NCBI RefSeq assembly: GCF_004022705.2
Contig: NZ_RZOY02000014.1
Span: 124,001-188,000, forward strand
DNA: 64,000 nucleotides
Direction of reading: 5' to 3'
Source of the DNA: Mesorhizobium sp. M2D.F.Ca.ET.226.01.1.1
GTDB taxonomy: Bacteria; Pseudomonadota; Alphaproteobacteria; Rhizobiales; Rhizobiaceae
The notes under the pieces are model-generated. The model ran no database searches. It saw only the letters and a program-made list of their open reading frames with translations, and was not told where the DNA came from. This document shows, piece after piece, positions 52,337 to 60,779 of the stretch (position 1 is its first letter; every line of letters starts with the position of its first letter). Made by a program: the position numbers and the translations under genes.

Positions 52337-52763
52337 GGCAATTTCCAGTGGGCAAGGCCGTCTGGCAGTCCGATTGGACTGAGCGGTGACTTGCGCGGTT
52401 TGAGCCTTGTTTACCGGGAAGCGGTTAAACTTCGTTACTGCGGTTCATTCCAATCCATTTGTTTCTTGCCCTTGGCGCCCCGCATCTTTCGTCCGCGATC
52501 GGCCTCCAGGGCTTGCAGGCGCTCGAATATTTGCGGGCATGGCTGTCGGTGAGCATCGATATGGTCCTTTCGTTTCAGGCTTAGGCTGCGTCGGCGCAGG
52601 CTTGTTTCAAGCCGGATACATTCTCTTGAACGCTGTTCATAAGCGCACCATAGCACATCGTGAACGACGTTCAAGAGAAAAATGAACGACGTTCACACGC
52701 CGCGACAATAGGTTAAAAAATGACGAAAAGCAGGGTACGGCGGCTTACGGCGCTTAAGGTGCC
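52337..52763. other. 427-bp intergenic region between aas and the second IclR gene
   Basis: The far half (52620-52700) holds the TetR-type operator array. The near half (52337-52610) holds no feature I can support; open frames of 79 codons (minus) and 92 codons (plus) overlap each other and show no domain. AT-richer DNA at 52696-52740 separates the array from the IclR gene end. aas transcription probably begins within the array and has a long leader. Confidence 0.55.
52627..52695. promoter_or_regulatory. Array of three TetR-type palindromic operators
   Basis: TGAACGACGTTCA occurs twice exactly (52661-52673 and 52683-52695), and TGAACGCTGTTCA, with a two-base change, is at 52627-52639. Each is an inverted repeat TGAACG-N-CGTTCA. 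On the minus strand TTCACG, 17 bp and TATGAA form a possible -35/-10 pair for aas transcription, embedded between the first two sites. TGAACG-type palindromes are common TetR/AcrR sites. No tetR gene is in the window. Confidence 0.75.
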
Positions 52764-53510
52764 TCAAGCCTCGCCGGTCAGCCGCGCCGAGATCATCCTT
52801 GCCGCTCTGACGGCCGCCTGGCCCTGGGCGCCCGCGACCGCATCGTCGACACGCGAGAGGGGCGAGGCGATGGACAGCGTGCCGACCGGCTGGCCGTCGG
52901 AGCCAAGGATCGCGGCGCCGATGCTGTGCACGCCTTCTTCATAACCCTCGGAACTACGCGAATAGCCGCTTGCCGCTGCAAACGCGATGGCTTTGGCCAG
53001 AGTGTCCGGCCCAGTCATCGTATGCGCGGTAAAGGCCTGCAGCGGCTTCTCGAGATAGGCGCTGACGACTTCCAGCCGTGAGGCGGCAAGAAAGGCGATG
53101 CCCGACGCGGTGCCATGCAGTGGCAGCACCTGGCCGACATCGACATTGACGCGGTTGGCCTTGGCCGACAGCTCGACATGCAGCGTCAGCAGCGCGCCGG
53201 CGCTGAACTCCGACAGATGCACCGTCTCGCCGGTTTCCAGCGACAGCTCGCGGATGACCGGCGCGGCGAGCCGCACGAAGGGGAAATGCGCATCGCGGAT
53301 GCGTGCGAGCCGCGACAGGCCGGCGCCCAGCCGGTAACGGCGGCTGCGCGGCTCCTGCTCGATCAACCGGTGCGCGGCAAGCGCCATCAGCAGCCGCCTG
53401 GCGGTGGCCTTGTCGAGACCAGCGCGGCGGGCGAGGTCGGAGAGGCCGATCTCCGGCTCGTGCAGCGTGAACAATTCCAGCAGCGACACCGCCTTGCCCA
53501 CCGTGCTCAT
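52764..53510 (-). CDS. IclR-family transcriptional regulator (second locus)
   Basis: This 248-residue IclR protein begins MSTVGKAVSLLELFTLHEPE. It has the HTH (LARRAGLDKATARRLLMALA) and an effector domain (ETGETVHLSEFSAGALLTLH, LPLHGTASGIAFLAA, SEGYEEGVHSIGAAIL). It is clearly a paralogue of the regulator at 23438. It is divergent from the aminotransferase operon at 53669 and carries a matching palindrome in the shared region. It probably represses that operon until substrate appears. Confidence 0.9.
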   Translation of the reverse strand: MSTVGKAVSLLELFTLHEPEIGLSDLARRAGLDKATARRLLMALAAHRLIEQEPRSRRYRLGAGLSRLARIRDAHFPFVRLAAPVIRELSLETGETVHLSEFSAGALLTLHVELSAKANRVNVDVGQVLPLHGTASGIAFLAASRLEVVSAYLEKPLQAFTAHTMTGPDTLAKAIAFAAASGYSRSSEGYEEGVHSIGAAILGSDGQPVGTLSIASPLSRVDDAVAGAQGQAAVRAARMISARLTGEA

Positions 53511-53529
53511 TGTCCACTCTCCGAGATAA

Positions 53530-53552
53530 TTCGCATGTGAATTAACTTGACA
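53530..53552. promoter_or_regulatory. Palindromic operator upstream of the second IclR gene
   Basis: TTCGCATGTGAA (53530-53541) is followed by TTAACTTGACA, the same order as at 24238-24260. The last 14 bases (GAATTAACTTGACA) are identical between the two sites. The site lies 20 bp from the IclR start and ~115 bp from the divergent aminotransferase start. Confidence 0.65.
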
Positions 53553-53668
53553 GGCGCTCGTCCTGCCTTCAGTGTGCCTATAACATACAAAACAGCGGTT
53601 CAAATAGTGAACCAAATGGGAACGGTTAAGCGCCCCGGAATTTTGCGCGCCAGGGAGAGTTCAGCGCC

Positions 53669-55063
53669 GTGACGGCCGCCAGCAAGATTGCTTCGCACCC
53701 CGCAACGATCGACGGCCTGCTCGACCGCGAGCAGGCGCGGTTCCTCGCCACGCATCCGCGCTCGGCGGCGGCATGGGAGGAGGGCAGGACACATTACCTC
53801 TATGGCGGACCGTCGCACTGGATGCGCCGCTGGGCCGGCGGCTTCCCGGTCTATGCAGCTTCGGCGCGCGGCGCGCATATCCGGGATATCGACAGCCACG
53901 ACTATGTCGACTTCGCGCTGGGCGACACCGGCGGCATGTGCGGCCACGCGCCCGAGGCGGTGACGCGCGCCGCACTTCGCCAACTGCAGAACGGGGCCAC
54001 CATGATGCTGCCCACCGAGGACAGCCTCTGGGTCGGCACCGAACTCACGCGCCGCTTCGGCTTGCCTTACTGGACGCTGACTACCTCGGCCACCGATGCC
54101 AATCGCGGTGCCATCCGCATTGCCCGCATGGTCACCGGCCGCCCGAAAGTGCTGGTCTTTTCCGGCTGCTATCACGGCGGCGTCGAGGAGGCGCATATCG
54201 AGATCCGCGATGGCAAGGTCGGCATGCGCAACATGATCCACCCGAACGGCGTCGACCATTCCGCCGTCTCCCGGGTAGTTGAGTTCAATGACGTCGCGGC
54301 GCTCGAGGAAGCGCTGTCGCATGGCGACGTCGCCTGCGTTTTGACCGAACCGCTGATGACCAATTTCGGCATGATCCAGGTCGCCGAGGGTTTTCACGCC
54401 GCACTTCGCGAGATCACCCGCCGCACCGGGACGGTGCTGATCATCGACGAGACGCACACCATCTCCAGCGGTCCCGGCGGCTACACAGCGTTGCACGGGC
54501 TGGAGCCGGACATTCTGGTCGCCGGCAAGGCGATCGCCGGCGGCATTCCGGCCGGCATCTTCGGCGTCTCGCGGGAAATCGCCGAGCGGCTTTGGAAGAT
54601 CGTGCCGATGGTCAATCCGCGCGTGCGCCAGTCGGCGCATCTCGGCATCGGCGGCACGCTGGCCGGCAACGCGCTCACAATCGCCACCATGCGCGCCGTT
54701 CTGGAAGAGGTGCTGACGCCCGCCAATTTCGAGCTGATGATCGCCAACGCAACGCGCCTTGCCGACGCCGCGTGGGGCATCATCCGAACCAACCGGTTGC
54801 CCTGGCATGTGACGCAGGTTGGCGCCCGCGCCGAGATCATGTTCATGCCGAACCCGCCGCTGAGCGGCGCCGACGTCATTGCCGGCCGGCGCGGCGACCT
54901 CGAGACGCTTCTGCATGCTTTCTACATGAACGAAGGCATACTGGTGACGCCCTTCCACACCATGTTCCTGATGTGCCCGGCAACGTTGCCGGCCGATGTC
55001 GACCGTCATACCGAAGTCTTCGGCCGCTTCGTCGATCTCGTCCGCGGCGCGGGCGTCGTCTGA
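53669..55063 (+). CDS. Class III aminotransferase / GSA-aminomutase-like, GTG start
   Basis: This 464-residue PLP enzyme resembles glutamate-1-semialdehyde aminomutase relatives: HIRDIDSHDYVDFALGDTGG, TTSATDANRGAIRIARMVTG, FSGCYHGGVEEAHIEIRDG, VLIIDETHTISSGPGGYTAL and the Schiff-base lysine in ILVAGKAIAGGIPAGIFGVS. It differs from HemL in sequence and in context (a catabolic operon, no haem genes). The start is GTG at 53669 after AGGGAGAG. It is the first gene of the operon divergent from IclR; the SDR at 55067 follows after 3 bp. Confidence 0.9.
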   Translation: MTAASKIASHPATIDGLLDREQARFLATHPRSAAAWEEGRTHYLYGGPSHWMRRWAGGFPVYAASARGAHIRDIDSHDYVDFALGDTGGMCGHAPEAVTRAALRQLQNGATMMLPTEDSLWVGTELTRRFGLPYWTLTTSATDANRGAIRIARMVTGRPKVLVFSGCYHGGVEEAHIEIRDGKVGMRNMIHPNGVDHSAVSRVVEFNDVAALEEALSHGDVACVLTEPLMTNFGMIQVAEGFHAALREITRRTGTVLIIDETHTISSGPGGYTALHGLEPDILVAGKAIAGGIPAGIFGVSREIAERLWKIVPMVNPRVRQSAHLGIGGTLAGNALTIATMRAVLEEVLTPANFELMIANATRLADAAWGIIRTNRLPWHVTQVGARAEIMFMPNPPLSGADVIAGRRGDLETLLHAFYMNEGILVTPFHTMFLMCPATLPADVDRHTEVFGRFVDLVRGAGVV

Positions 55064-55066
55064 GCC

Positions 55067-55864
55067 ATGGCGAACCCGTTCGACCTCACGGGCAAGGTGG
55101 CGCTGGTGACCGGCGGCGGGCGCGGCATCGGCGCCGCCATCGTCACACGATTTGCCGAGGCCGGAGCCTCGGTCGTTATCGCCAACCGCTCGCTCGATGT
55201 CGCCGAGGCGCTTGCGGCCGAGCTGTCCGCGCGCGGTCTGTCCGTCCGCGCCGTCGCGCTTGCCGGGCTCGATCGCACCACGCTGCATGCATTGGTCGGC
55301 GATGTGGTGCGCAAATCCGGCCGGCTCGACATCGTCGTTCACAATGCCGGCGGCTGTCCCTGGGCCTCGGTCGAGGAACTTGACGAGGAGAAGCTCGAAG
55401 AGGCGCTGGCGGTCAACCTGAAAGCCTGCTTCTGGCTGGCGCAGGCGGTGGCCCCGGCGATGCGCGCCAACGGCTTCGGCCGCATCCTGGTCACCTCGTC
55501 GGTATCGGCGCGCGTGGCGATGGCCGGCGGCGCGCATTATTCGGCGGCCAAGGCCGGCGTCAACGCCTTCATTCGCGGCGCCGCCTTCGAGTTCGCGCGC
55601 GACGGCATCACCGTCAACGGCGTCGAACCGGGCTTCATCGCCAAGCCGGGCAGGGGCACGATGAGCCAGCCGAAGGTAGCGGACCGTCTGGGTCAGTTCA
55701 TTCCCATGGGCCGTCTCGGCGAGGCCGACGACATCGCCTATGCCATGCTCTACCTCGCCTCCGAGCAGGCAAAATACGTTACTGGCCAGACCATGGTCCT
55801 CGACGGCGGCTCGACCCTGCCGGAGACCGGCTATGCCGTCGAACGGCACTGGGGGCTCGCATGA
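55067..55864 (+). CDS. Short-chain dehydrogenase/reductase
   Basis: This 265-residue classical SDR has TGGGRGIG (about 15-22), HNAGG, catalytic Ser (TSSVSARVAMAGG) and YSAAK, then NGVEPGFIAKPGRG and QTMVLDGGSTLPE. All catalytic residues are present. It begins 3 bp after the aminotransferase and overlaps the next SDR by 4 bp (ATGA). The paired SDRs may catalyse successive or stereospecific steps on the transamination product. Confidence 0.9.
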   Translation: MANPFDLTGKVALVTGGGRGIGAAIVTRFAEAGASVVIANRSLDVAEALAAELSARGLSVRAVALAGLDRTTLHALVGDVVRKSGRLDIVVHNAGGCPWASVEELDEEKLEEALAVNLKACFWLAQAVAPAMRANGFGRILVTSSVSARVAMAGGAHYSAAKAGVNAFIRGAAFEFARDGITVNGVEPGFIAKPGRGTMSQPKVADRLGQFIPMGRLGEADDIAYAMLYLASEQAKYVTGQTMVLDGGSTLPETGYAVERHWGLA

Positions 55865-56634
55865 GCCGCCGCCTCGAAGGCCGCACGGCTCTGGTCACGG
55901 GTGCCGCCACCGGCATGGGCCGCGCTACCGCCGAATTGTTCGCCCGCCACGGCGCCAAGGTTATCGCCTTCGGCCATGGCGGCGAGGTGCTGGACGAAGC
56001 GGCCAGGGCCAGCGGCGGCATTGCCGTGCGCGGCGACATCACCGATGCCGCCGACATCGCCCGCGCCGCCGCAGCCTGCGGTGGCCGTCTCGACATCGTC
56101 GTCAACGCCGCCGGCGTCATGATCCTCGACGAGCCGGAGACGCTGAGCGACGAGACCTGGGCGAAGAGCTTCGCCGTCAACGTCACCGGCGCGATGATGG
56201 TCTGCCGCGCCGCGCTGCCCCTGCTCAAGGCGCGCGGCGGCGCGATCGTCAACATCGCCTCGGTCGGCGCCTTCAACGCCAGCGGCCAGAACGCCGCCTA
56301 TTCGGCGAGCAAGGCAGCGCTCGTCTCCTACACGCGATCGCTCGCCTTCGCGCATGGCCCGGATGGCATTCGCGCCAATGCGGTGGCGCCCGGCTGGGTA
56401 CGCACGCCGATGAGCGTCTACGAGATGAAGGTCGCCGCCAGCGCCAACGGCTCGACGCCGGAGGACGAGTTCGCGGCACTCACCAACCGCATCGCGCTGC
56501 GCCGCGTCGCCGAGCCGGAAGAGATCGCCTCCTGCTGCCTGTTCCTCGCGTCCGACGAAGCGTCCTTCGTCACCGGCGCGGTGCTGGTCGCGGATGGCGG
56601 CGGCCGCGCGCCGACGCAGAACAGGGCGGTATGA
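55861..56634 (+). CDS. Short-chain dehydrogenase/reductase
   Basis: This 257-residue SDR has TGAATGMG (about 13-20), NAAGVM, catalytic Ser (IASVGAFNASGQN) and YSASK, with GAVLVADGGGRAP at the C-terminus. It is only moderately similar to the upstream SDR, so it is not a recent duplicate. It overlaps that gene by 4 bp and is 64 bp before the amidohydrolase. Confidence 0.9.
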   Translation: MSRRLEGRTALVTGAATGMGRATAELFARHGAKVIAFGHGGEVLDEAARASGGIAVRGDITDAADIARAAAACGGRLDIVVNAAGVMILDEPETLSDETWAKSFAVNVTGAMMVCRAALPLLKARGGAIVNIASVGAFNASGQNAAYSASKAALVSYTRSLAFAHGPDGIRANAVAPGWVRTPMSVYEMKVAASANGSTPEDEFAALTNRIALRRVAEPEEIASCCLFLASDEASFVTGAVLVADGGGRAPTQNRAV

Positions 56635-56698
56635 CGTGATCCGAAGTTTGCTCGCTCGCAAACATTGAGGGTGCGGCCAGCGGGAAGGAGGAGAGAGA

Positions 56699-58363
56699 AT
56701 GCCCGACAGAAGTGCCGACCTGGTCTTCACCAATGGCCGCATCTACACGCTCGACCGCAAGCGGCCTTGGGCCTCGGCCGTTGCCGTCAAGGGCGGCCGC
56801 ATCGTCACGGTCGGCGAAGGCGCCGACGTCGCCGCCTTGACAGGCGCCGCCACCCGCGTCGTCGACCTCAAGGGCGCGATGATGATGCCTGGCATCGTCG
56901 ATGTGCACGCGCATCTGATGATGGGCGGCCAGGCCGAGCTTTTCGAATTGCGCTTTCCGCCGACGGCGAGTTTCGAGACGCTGATTGCGCGCGTCGGCGA
57001 GGCGGCCGCCAAGACGCCGGAAGGCTCCTGGATCATCGGCGGGCAGTGGGGCAGCGATCTCTTGCCGAAGCTCAACCGGCTGGAGGCGCTGGCGGCGCTC
57101 GACCGCGTCAGCCAGGGCCGCCCGGTGATGCTGCGCGACGACACCTATCACAACCGCTGGGTCAACTCACAGGCGCTCGTTCTCGCCGGCCTTTCCGCTT
57201 CGTCGCCCGATCCGGAAAAAGGTTCGATCGGCCGCGATCCGGCGACCGGCGCGCTGACCGGCATGATGATCGAATCCGCCGCCGGCATCGTCGAGCGCAC
57301 CATCGCCCAATCCGGCCATTACACGCAGGAGATGGACCGCGCCGCGATGGCGCGCTCGATCGCGACGCTCAACTCCTACGGCGTCACCGCATTCCTCGAC
57401 GCCGCAGCCATGCAGCCGATTCTTGCGGCGCTCAAGGGCCTCGACGATCGCGGCGAGCTCACTGCATGGTCAGTGTCGGCCATGCCCGCCGTCGAGCCGT
57501 CCTTCATGTTCGGCATTGCCGGTGACGCGCTGATCGCCCTGCGTGAGCAATATCGCGGCGTGCACGCCAAGCCCGATTTCGTAAAGATCTTCCTCGACGG
57601 CGTGCCTGGCGCCCGCACCGCCGCCTTCCACGAGCCCTACACCAAGGATCCGGCGCTTGGCTGCTGCTTCCGCGGCTCGACCATCGTCACCGTGCCGGAG
57701 CTGATCCGCTGGGTCGGCAAATGCGAAAAGCTCGGGCTGGGTGTGAAGATCCACTGCGCTGGCGATGCCGCGGTCAGCCAGGCGCTCGACGCCATCGATG
57801 TCGTGCGCTCCTTCAACGGACCGACCAGGCTCAAGCACCACATTGCGCATGCGAGCTACATTGCGCCCGACGACATCGCCCGCTTCGCCGAGCTCGGCGT
57901 CGTCGCCGATCTTTCGCCCTTCCTGTGGTATCCGACGAGCTTCCTCGAAGGGCATAAGCAGACGATGGGCGAGGCGCGCGCGCTGCGTTTTTGGCCGAAC
58001 AAGGACCTGCTCGCGGCCGGCGCGCTGCTGGCCGGCGGTTCCGACTGGCCGGTGATGCCGAATCCCGATCCGTGGGACGGCATCGAAGGCCTCGTGACGC
58101 GCCGCAACCCGAGCGGCGAATTTCCGGGCGCGTCGCTCTGGCCGGAACAGGCTATCGATGTCGCCAGGGCGCTCAAAATCTTCACCATCAACTCGGCCCG
58201 CGCCATCGGCCTTGCCGACACTGTCGGCTCGATCGAGATCGGAAAGTCCGCCGATCTCATCGTGCTCGACCGCAACGTGCTGGAGACGCCGGCCGAGGAC
58301 CTCGCCGACACAAAAGTGCTGACGACGTATTTCGAGGGGAGGGTGGTCTATGAGCGCGCCTGA
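56699..58363 (+). CDS. YtcJ-type amidohydrolase (metal-dependent)
   Basis: This 554-residue amidohydrolase_3 protein has the N-terminal metal ligands His70-x-His72 (PGIVDVHAHLMMGG), IHCAGDAAVSQALDAIDVVR (further His), HHIAHASYIAPDD and AGGSDWPVMPNPDPW (metal Asp). The C-terminal beta-sandwich closes with IEIGKSADLIVLDRN. Members hydrolyse amides or formamides of small molecules. It overlaps the CobW-like GTPase by 14 bp, so the two are coupled. GGAGGAG shortly before the ATG is a strong ribosome site. Confidence 0.9.
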   Translation: MPDRSADLVFTNGRIYTLDRKRPWASAVAVKGGRIVTVGEGADVAALTGAATRVVDLKGAMMMPGIVDVHAHLMMGGQAELFELRFPPTASFETLIARVGEAAAKTPEGSWIIGGQWGSDLLPKLNRLEALAALDRVSQGRPVMLRDDTYHNRWVNSQALVLAGLSASSPDPEKGSIGRDPATGALTGMMIESAAGIVERTIAQSGHYTQEMDRAAMARSIATLNSYGVTAFLDAAAMQPILAALKGLDDRGELTAWSVSAMPAVEPSFMFGIAGDALIALREQYRGVHAKPDFVKIFLDGVPGARTAAFHEPYTKDPALGCCFRGSTIVTVPELIRWVGKCEKLGLGVKIHCAGDAAVSQALDAIDVVRSFNGPTRLKHHIAHASYIAPDDIARFAELGVVADLSPFLWYPTSFLEGHKQTMGEARALRFWPNKDLLAAGALLAGGSDWPVMPNPDPWDGIEGLVTRRNPSGEFPGASLWPEQAIDVARALKIFTINSARAIGLADTVGSIEIGKSADLIVLDRNVLETPAEDLADTKVLTTYFEGRVVYERA

Positions 58364-59438
58364 TCCATCAAGCGACGCCAGGATACCGGTGACGGTGCTT
58401 ACCGGCTTCCTCGGCAGCGGCAAGACGACGGTGCTCAACCACCTGCTGCGCCAGCCGTCGCTTGCCGGCGCTGCCGTCATCGTCAACGAATTCGGCGCAG
58501 TCGGGCTCGACCATCTGCTGATCGAGGCCAGCGAAGAACAGTTCACGCTGCTCGACAATGGCTGCATCTGTTGCATGGTGCGCGGCGATCTGGTCGCGAC
58601 GCTGAAGGAGCTCGACGCCAAGAGCTTGGCCGGCGAAACGCCGCCGCTCTCTCAGGTGATCATCGAAACGACGGGTCTCGCCGATCCGGCACCGATCCTG
58701 CACACGCTGATGGCCGAAGCCGAGCTGATGGCTCGCTTTCGCATCGGCGGTGTCGTCTCCACTGTCGATGCTGTGAATGGCGCGACGACGCTCGCCCACC
58801 ATTCCGAAGCGGCGAAGCAGATCGCCGTCGCCGACCGGTTGCTGATCACCAAGACCGATCTCGTCTCGAACGAGGCACTCGGCGGTTTGCGGCAACGGCT
58901 TGAGCATCTGGCGCCATCCGTCGAGCAAACCGTTGCCCGCAATGGCGAGGTCGAGCTCGATCTGCTGGCGAGCCTGCCCGCTGATGCCGCGACGGATGTG
59001 ACCCGCATCGTCATGCGGCTCGAAGCGGCTGATCATCACGGCCATGACTGCGGACCGGATTGCCATCATAGCCACGATCATCATCGCGACACCCACTACG
59101 GCATCCAGTCCTTCAGCTTCGTCATCGACAAGCCGGTTGAGTGGGGCGCCTTGGCCCGCTGGCTCGACTATGTCGCGGCGCTGAAAGGCGAGGACCTGCT
59201 GCGCTTCAAGGGCATCGTGCGCACAACGGACGAACCCGAGCGGCCGCTCGTCCTGCATGGCGTGCAGCATGTCTTTCATCCGCCGGCGCGGCTCGACCGC
59301 TGGCCGTCGGCGGACCGCCGCACACGGCTGGTGTTCATCGTCCGCAACATCGAGCGCGAGACCATCGCCCGCACGCTGGTGAAGTTCGCGGCGATCGACG
59401 CGGCCAGCATCGCCGCGCCGGCGCTGGCCGCCGCCTGA
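58350..59438 (+). CDS. COG0523 / CobW-family G3E GTPase, probable metallochaperone
   Basis: This 362-residue GTPase has Walker A GFLGSGKTT (19-27), the metal-binding CxCC motif in DNGCICCMVRGD (Cys72, Cys74, Cys75), IIETTGLADP (Walker B region), TKTD (base recognition) and a His-rich stretch at about 228-252. The C-terminal CobW_C domain is present. Members use GTP hydrolysis to load metal (often zinc) into client enzymes. The 14-bp overlap with the amidohydrolase gene suggests that enzyme is the client. No cobalamin genes are near. Confidence 0.9.
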   Translation: MSAPDPSSDARIPVTVLTGFLGSGKTTVLNHLLRQPSLAGAAVIVNEFGAVGLDHLLIEASEEQFTLLDNGCICCMVRGDLVATLKELDAKSLAGETPPLSQVIIETTGLADPAPILHTLMAEAELMARFRIGGVVSTVDAVNGATTLAHHSEAAKQIAVADRLLITKTDLVSNEALGGLRQRLEHLAPSVEQTVARNGEVELDLLASLPADAATDVTRIVMRLEAADHHGHDCGPDCHHSHDHHRDTHYGIQSFSFVIDKPVEWGALARWLDYVAALKGEDLLRFKGIVRTTDEPERPLVLHGVQHVFHPPARLDRWPSADRRTRLVFIVRNIERETIARTLVKFAAIDAASIAAPALAAA

Positions 59439-59468
59439 ATAGCGCATGACAAAAATGGGAGAATGAAC

Positions 59469-60653
59469 ATGCATTGGAAATCGAGAATTATCGCTGCGGC
59501 ATTGGCGGGCATCGGCCTTGCCGCCATGGCCGGCACGGCGTCCGCCGCCGGCCCGACCTGCAAGGACGGCGCCATCAAGGTCGGCGCCGTGTCTACCGTC
59601 ACCGGCCCGGCCGACTTCTCGGAAGTGCCGAAGGCAACGCAGGCCGCCTTCGACGCTGTCAATGCAGCGGGCGGCATCAATGGCTGCAAGATCGACTACA
59701 CCATCGCCGACGACAAGGCAGACCCAGCGGTTGCGGCACAGGCCGCACGCGACCTGATCGACAACAAGGAGGCTGTGGCGCTGGTCGGCTCGGCGAGCCT
59801 GCTCGACTGCGCCGTCAACTCCGCCACCTACAGCCGCAAGAAGGTCCTTTCGGTGCAGGGTCTCGGCGTCGACGCCGCCTGCTTCTCCTCGCCCAATGTC
59901 GCGCCCGTCAATGTCGGCCCGTACACGCTGTCGACGGCCATGGCCTATTACGCGACCAATGAGCTGAAGACGAAGAAGCTTTGCGCCTTCTTCATCATCA
60001 TCGGCGGCACCCAGGAGGCCTATAAGAAGGCGATCGAGAACTGGGAGAAGATCAGCGGCCAGAAGATCCATCTGATCGACGTGACGCTGCCCTTCCAGGG
60101 CGACCTCACGCCCTATGTCATCAAGGCGCGTGACGCCGGCTGCGACGCGGTCCTGACCAACCAGGTCGAGCCGCAGGTGGTGCAGCTGATCAAGACGGTC
60201 GATGCGCAGAAGATCACCGGCATCAACTGGCTGTTCCTGGCGCCCGGCTACACCGAGCAGGTCGCCAAGGCGTTGGCCGACACCAAGCAGCCGATCTATG
60301 TCGGCACCGAGTGGGAGCCCTATACCGAGAAGAACTCGGCCGCCAACGCTGAGTGGATTGCCGACATGCAGAAGGCAAACCGGCCGTTGACCGCCTTCTC
60401 GCAGGGCGGCTATCTCGCCGCCGAGTTGTTCCTCAAGGTGGTCGCCTCGATCGACGGCGAGGTAACGCGCGAAAGCGTCGCCAAGGCGCTGCACGACATG
60501 CAGCCGCTCACCAACCCGCTCGCCGGCTCGCCTTACGTCTTCGGCAAGGCCAAGACGCATTCGCCGATGCAGGCGACCAAGGTGATGAAGCTCGAGGCCG
60601 GCGCCTGGAAGGTCGAGACGCCGGACTGGGTCGTCCTGCCGCAGGCCGAATGA
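59469..60653 (+). CDS. HAAT-type ABC transporter substrate-binding protein (second importer)
   Basis: This 394-residue periplasmic protein has a signal peptide (MHWKSRIIAAALAGIGLAAM, cleavage near ASA-AGPT) and a Peripla_BP_6 domain: VGAVSTVTGPADFSEVPKAT, IDYTIADDKADPAVAAQAAR and VGTEWEPYTEKNSAANAEW. ATGs at 59463 and 59469 are both possible; GGAG at 59458-59461 suits the second. Three cysteines around residues 30-125 could form disulphides. It delivers ligand to the LivH and LivM-G components encoded next and is only distantly related to the protein at 34482. Confidence 0.9.
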   Translation: MHWKSRIIAAALAGIGLAAMAGTASAAGPTCKDGAIKVGAVSTVTGPADFSEVPKATQAAFDAVNAAGGINGCKIDYTIADDKADPAVAAQAARDLIDNKEAVALVGSASLLDCAVNSATYSRKKVLSVQGLGVDAACFSSPNVAPVNVGPYTLSTAMAYYATNELKTKKLCAFFIIIGGTQEAYKKAIENWEKISGQKIHLIDVTLPFQGDLTPYVIKARDAGCDAVLTNQVEPQVVQLIKTVDAQKITGINWLFLAPGYTEQVAKALADTKQPIYVGTEWEPYTEKNSAANAEWIADMQKANRPLTAFSQGGYLAAELFLKVVASIDGEVTRESVAKALHDMQPLTNPLAGSPYVFGKAKTHSPMQATKVMKLEAGAWKVETPDWVVLPQAE

Positions 60654-60779
60654 GATCCTCCCGGGCGTCGACGCCGCCTCTTGTGGCCAGCCTCTTTCTC
60701 CCGTTCACGGAGAGAAATGTCCGGCAGGACAATGAGGAGCGGCGCCGACCTCGATAGGCCTTTTCCAGATTGGGAAAAA

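Noticed and set aside
52435..52674. Small 79-codon minus-strand frame (and an overlapping 92-codon plus-strand frame) between aas and iclR
   Set aside because: The minus-strand start lies inside the operator array, neither has a ribosome site or recognisable domain, and they compete with each other. Conservation analysis could revive one of them.
53669..55063. Calling the aminotransferase hemL (glutamate-1-semialdehyde aminomutase)
   Set aside because: It resembles the HemL fold but sits in a catabolic operon behind an IclR regulator, and its N-terminal and active-site segments differ from those of HemL.
58368..60560. A 730-codon minus-strand open frame opposite cobW and the binding-protein gene
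   Set aside because: Antisense shadow; both plus-strand genes have full family motifs and ribosome sites.
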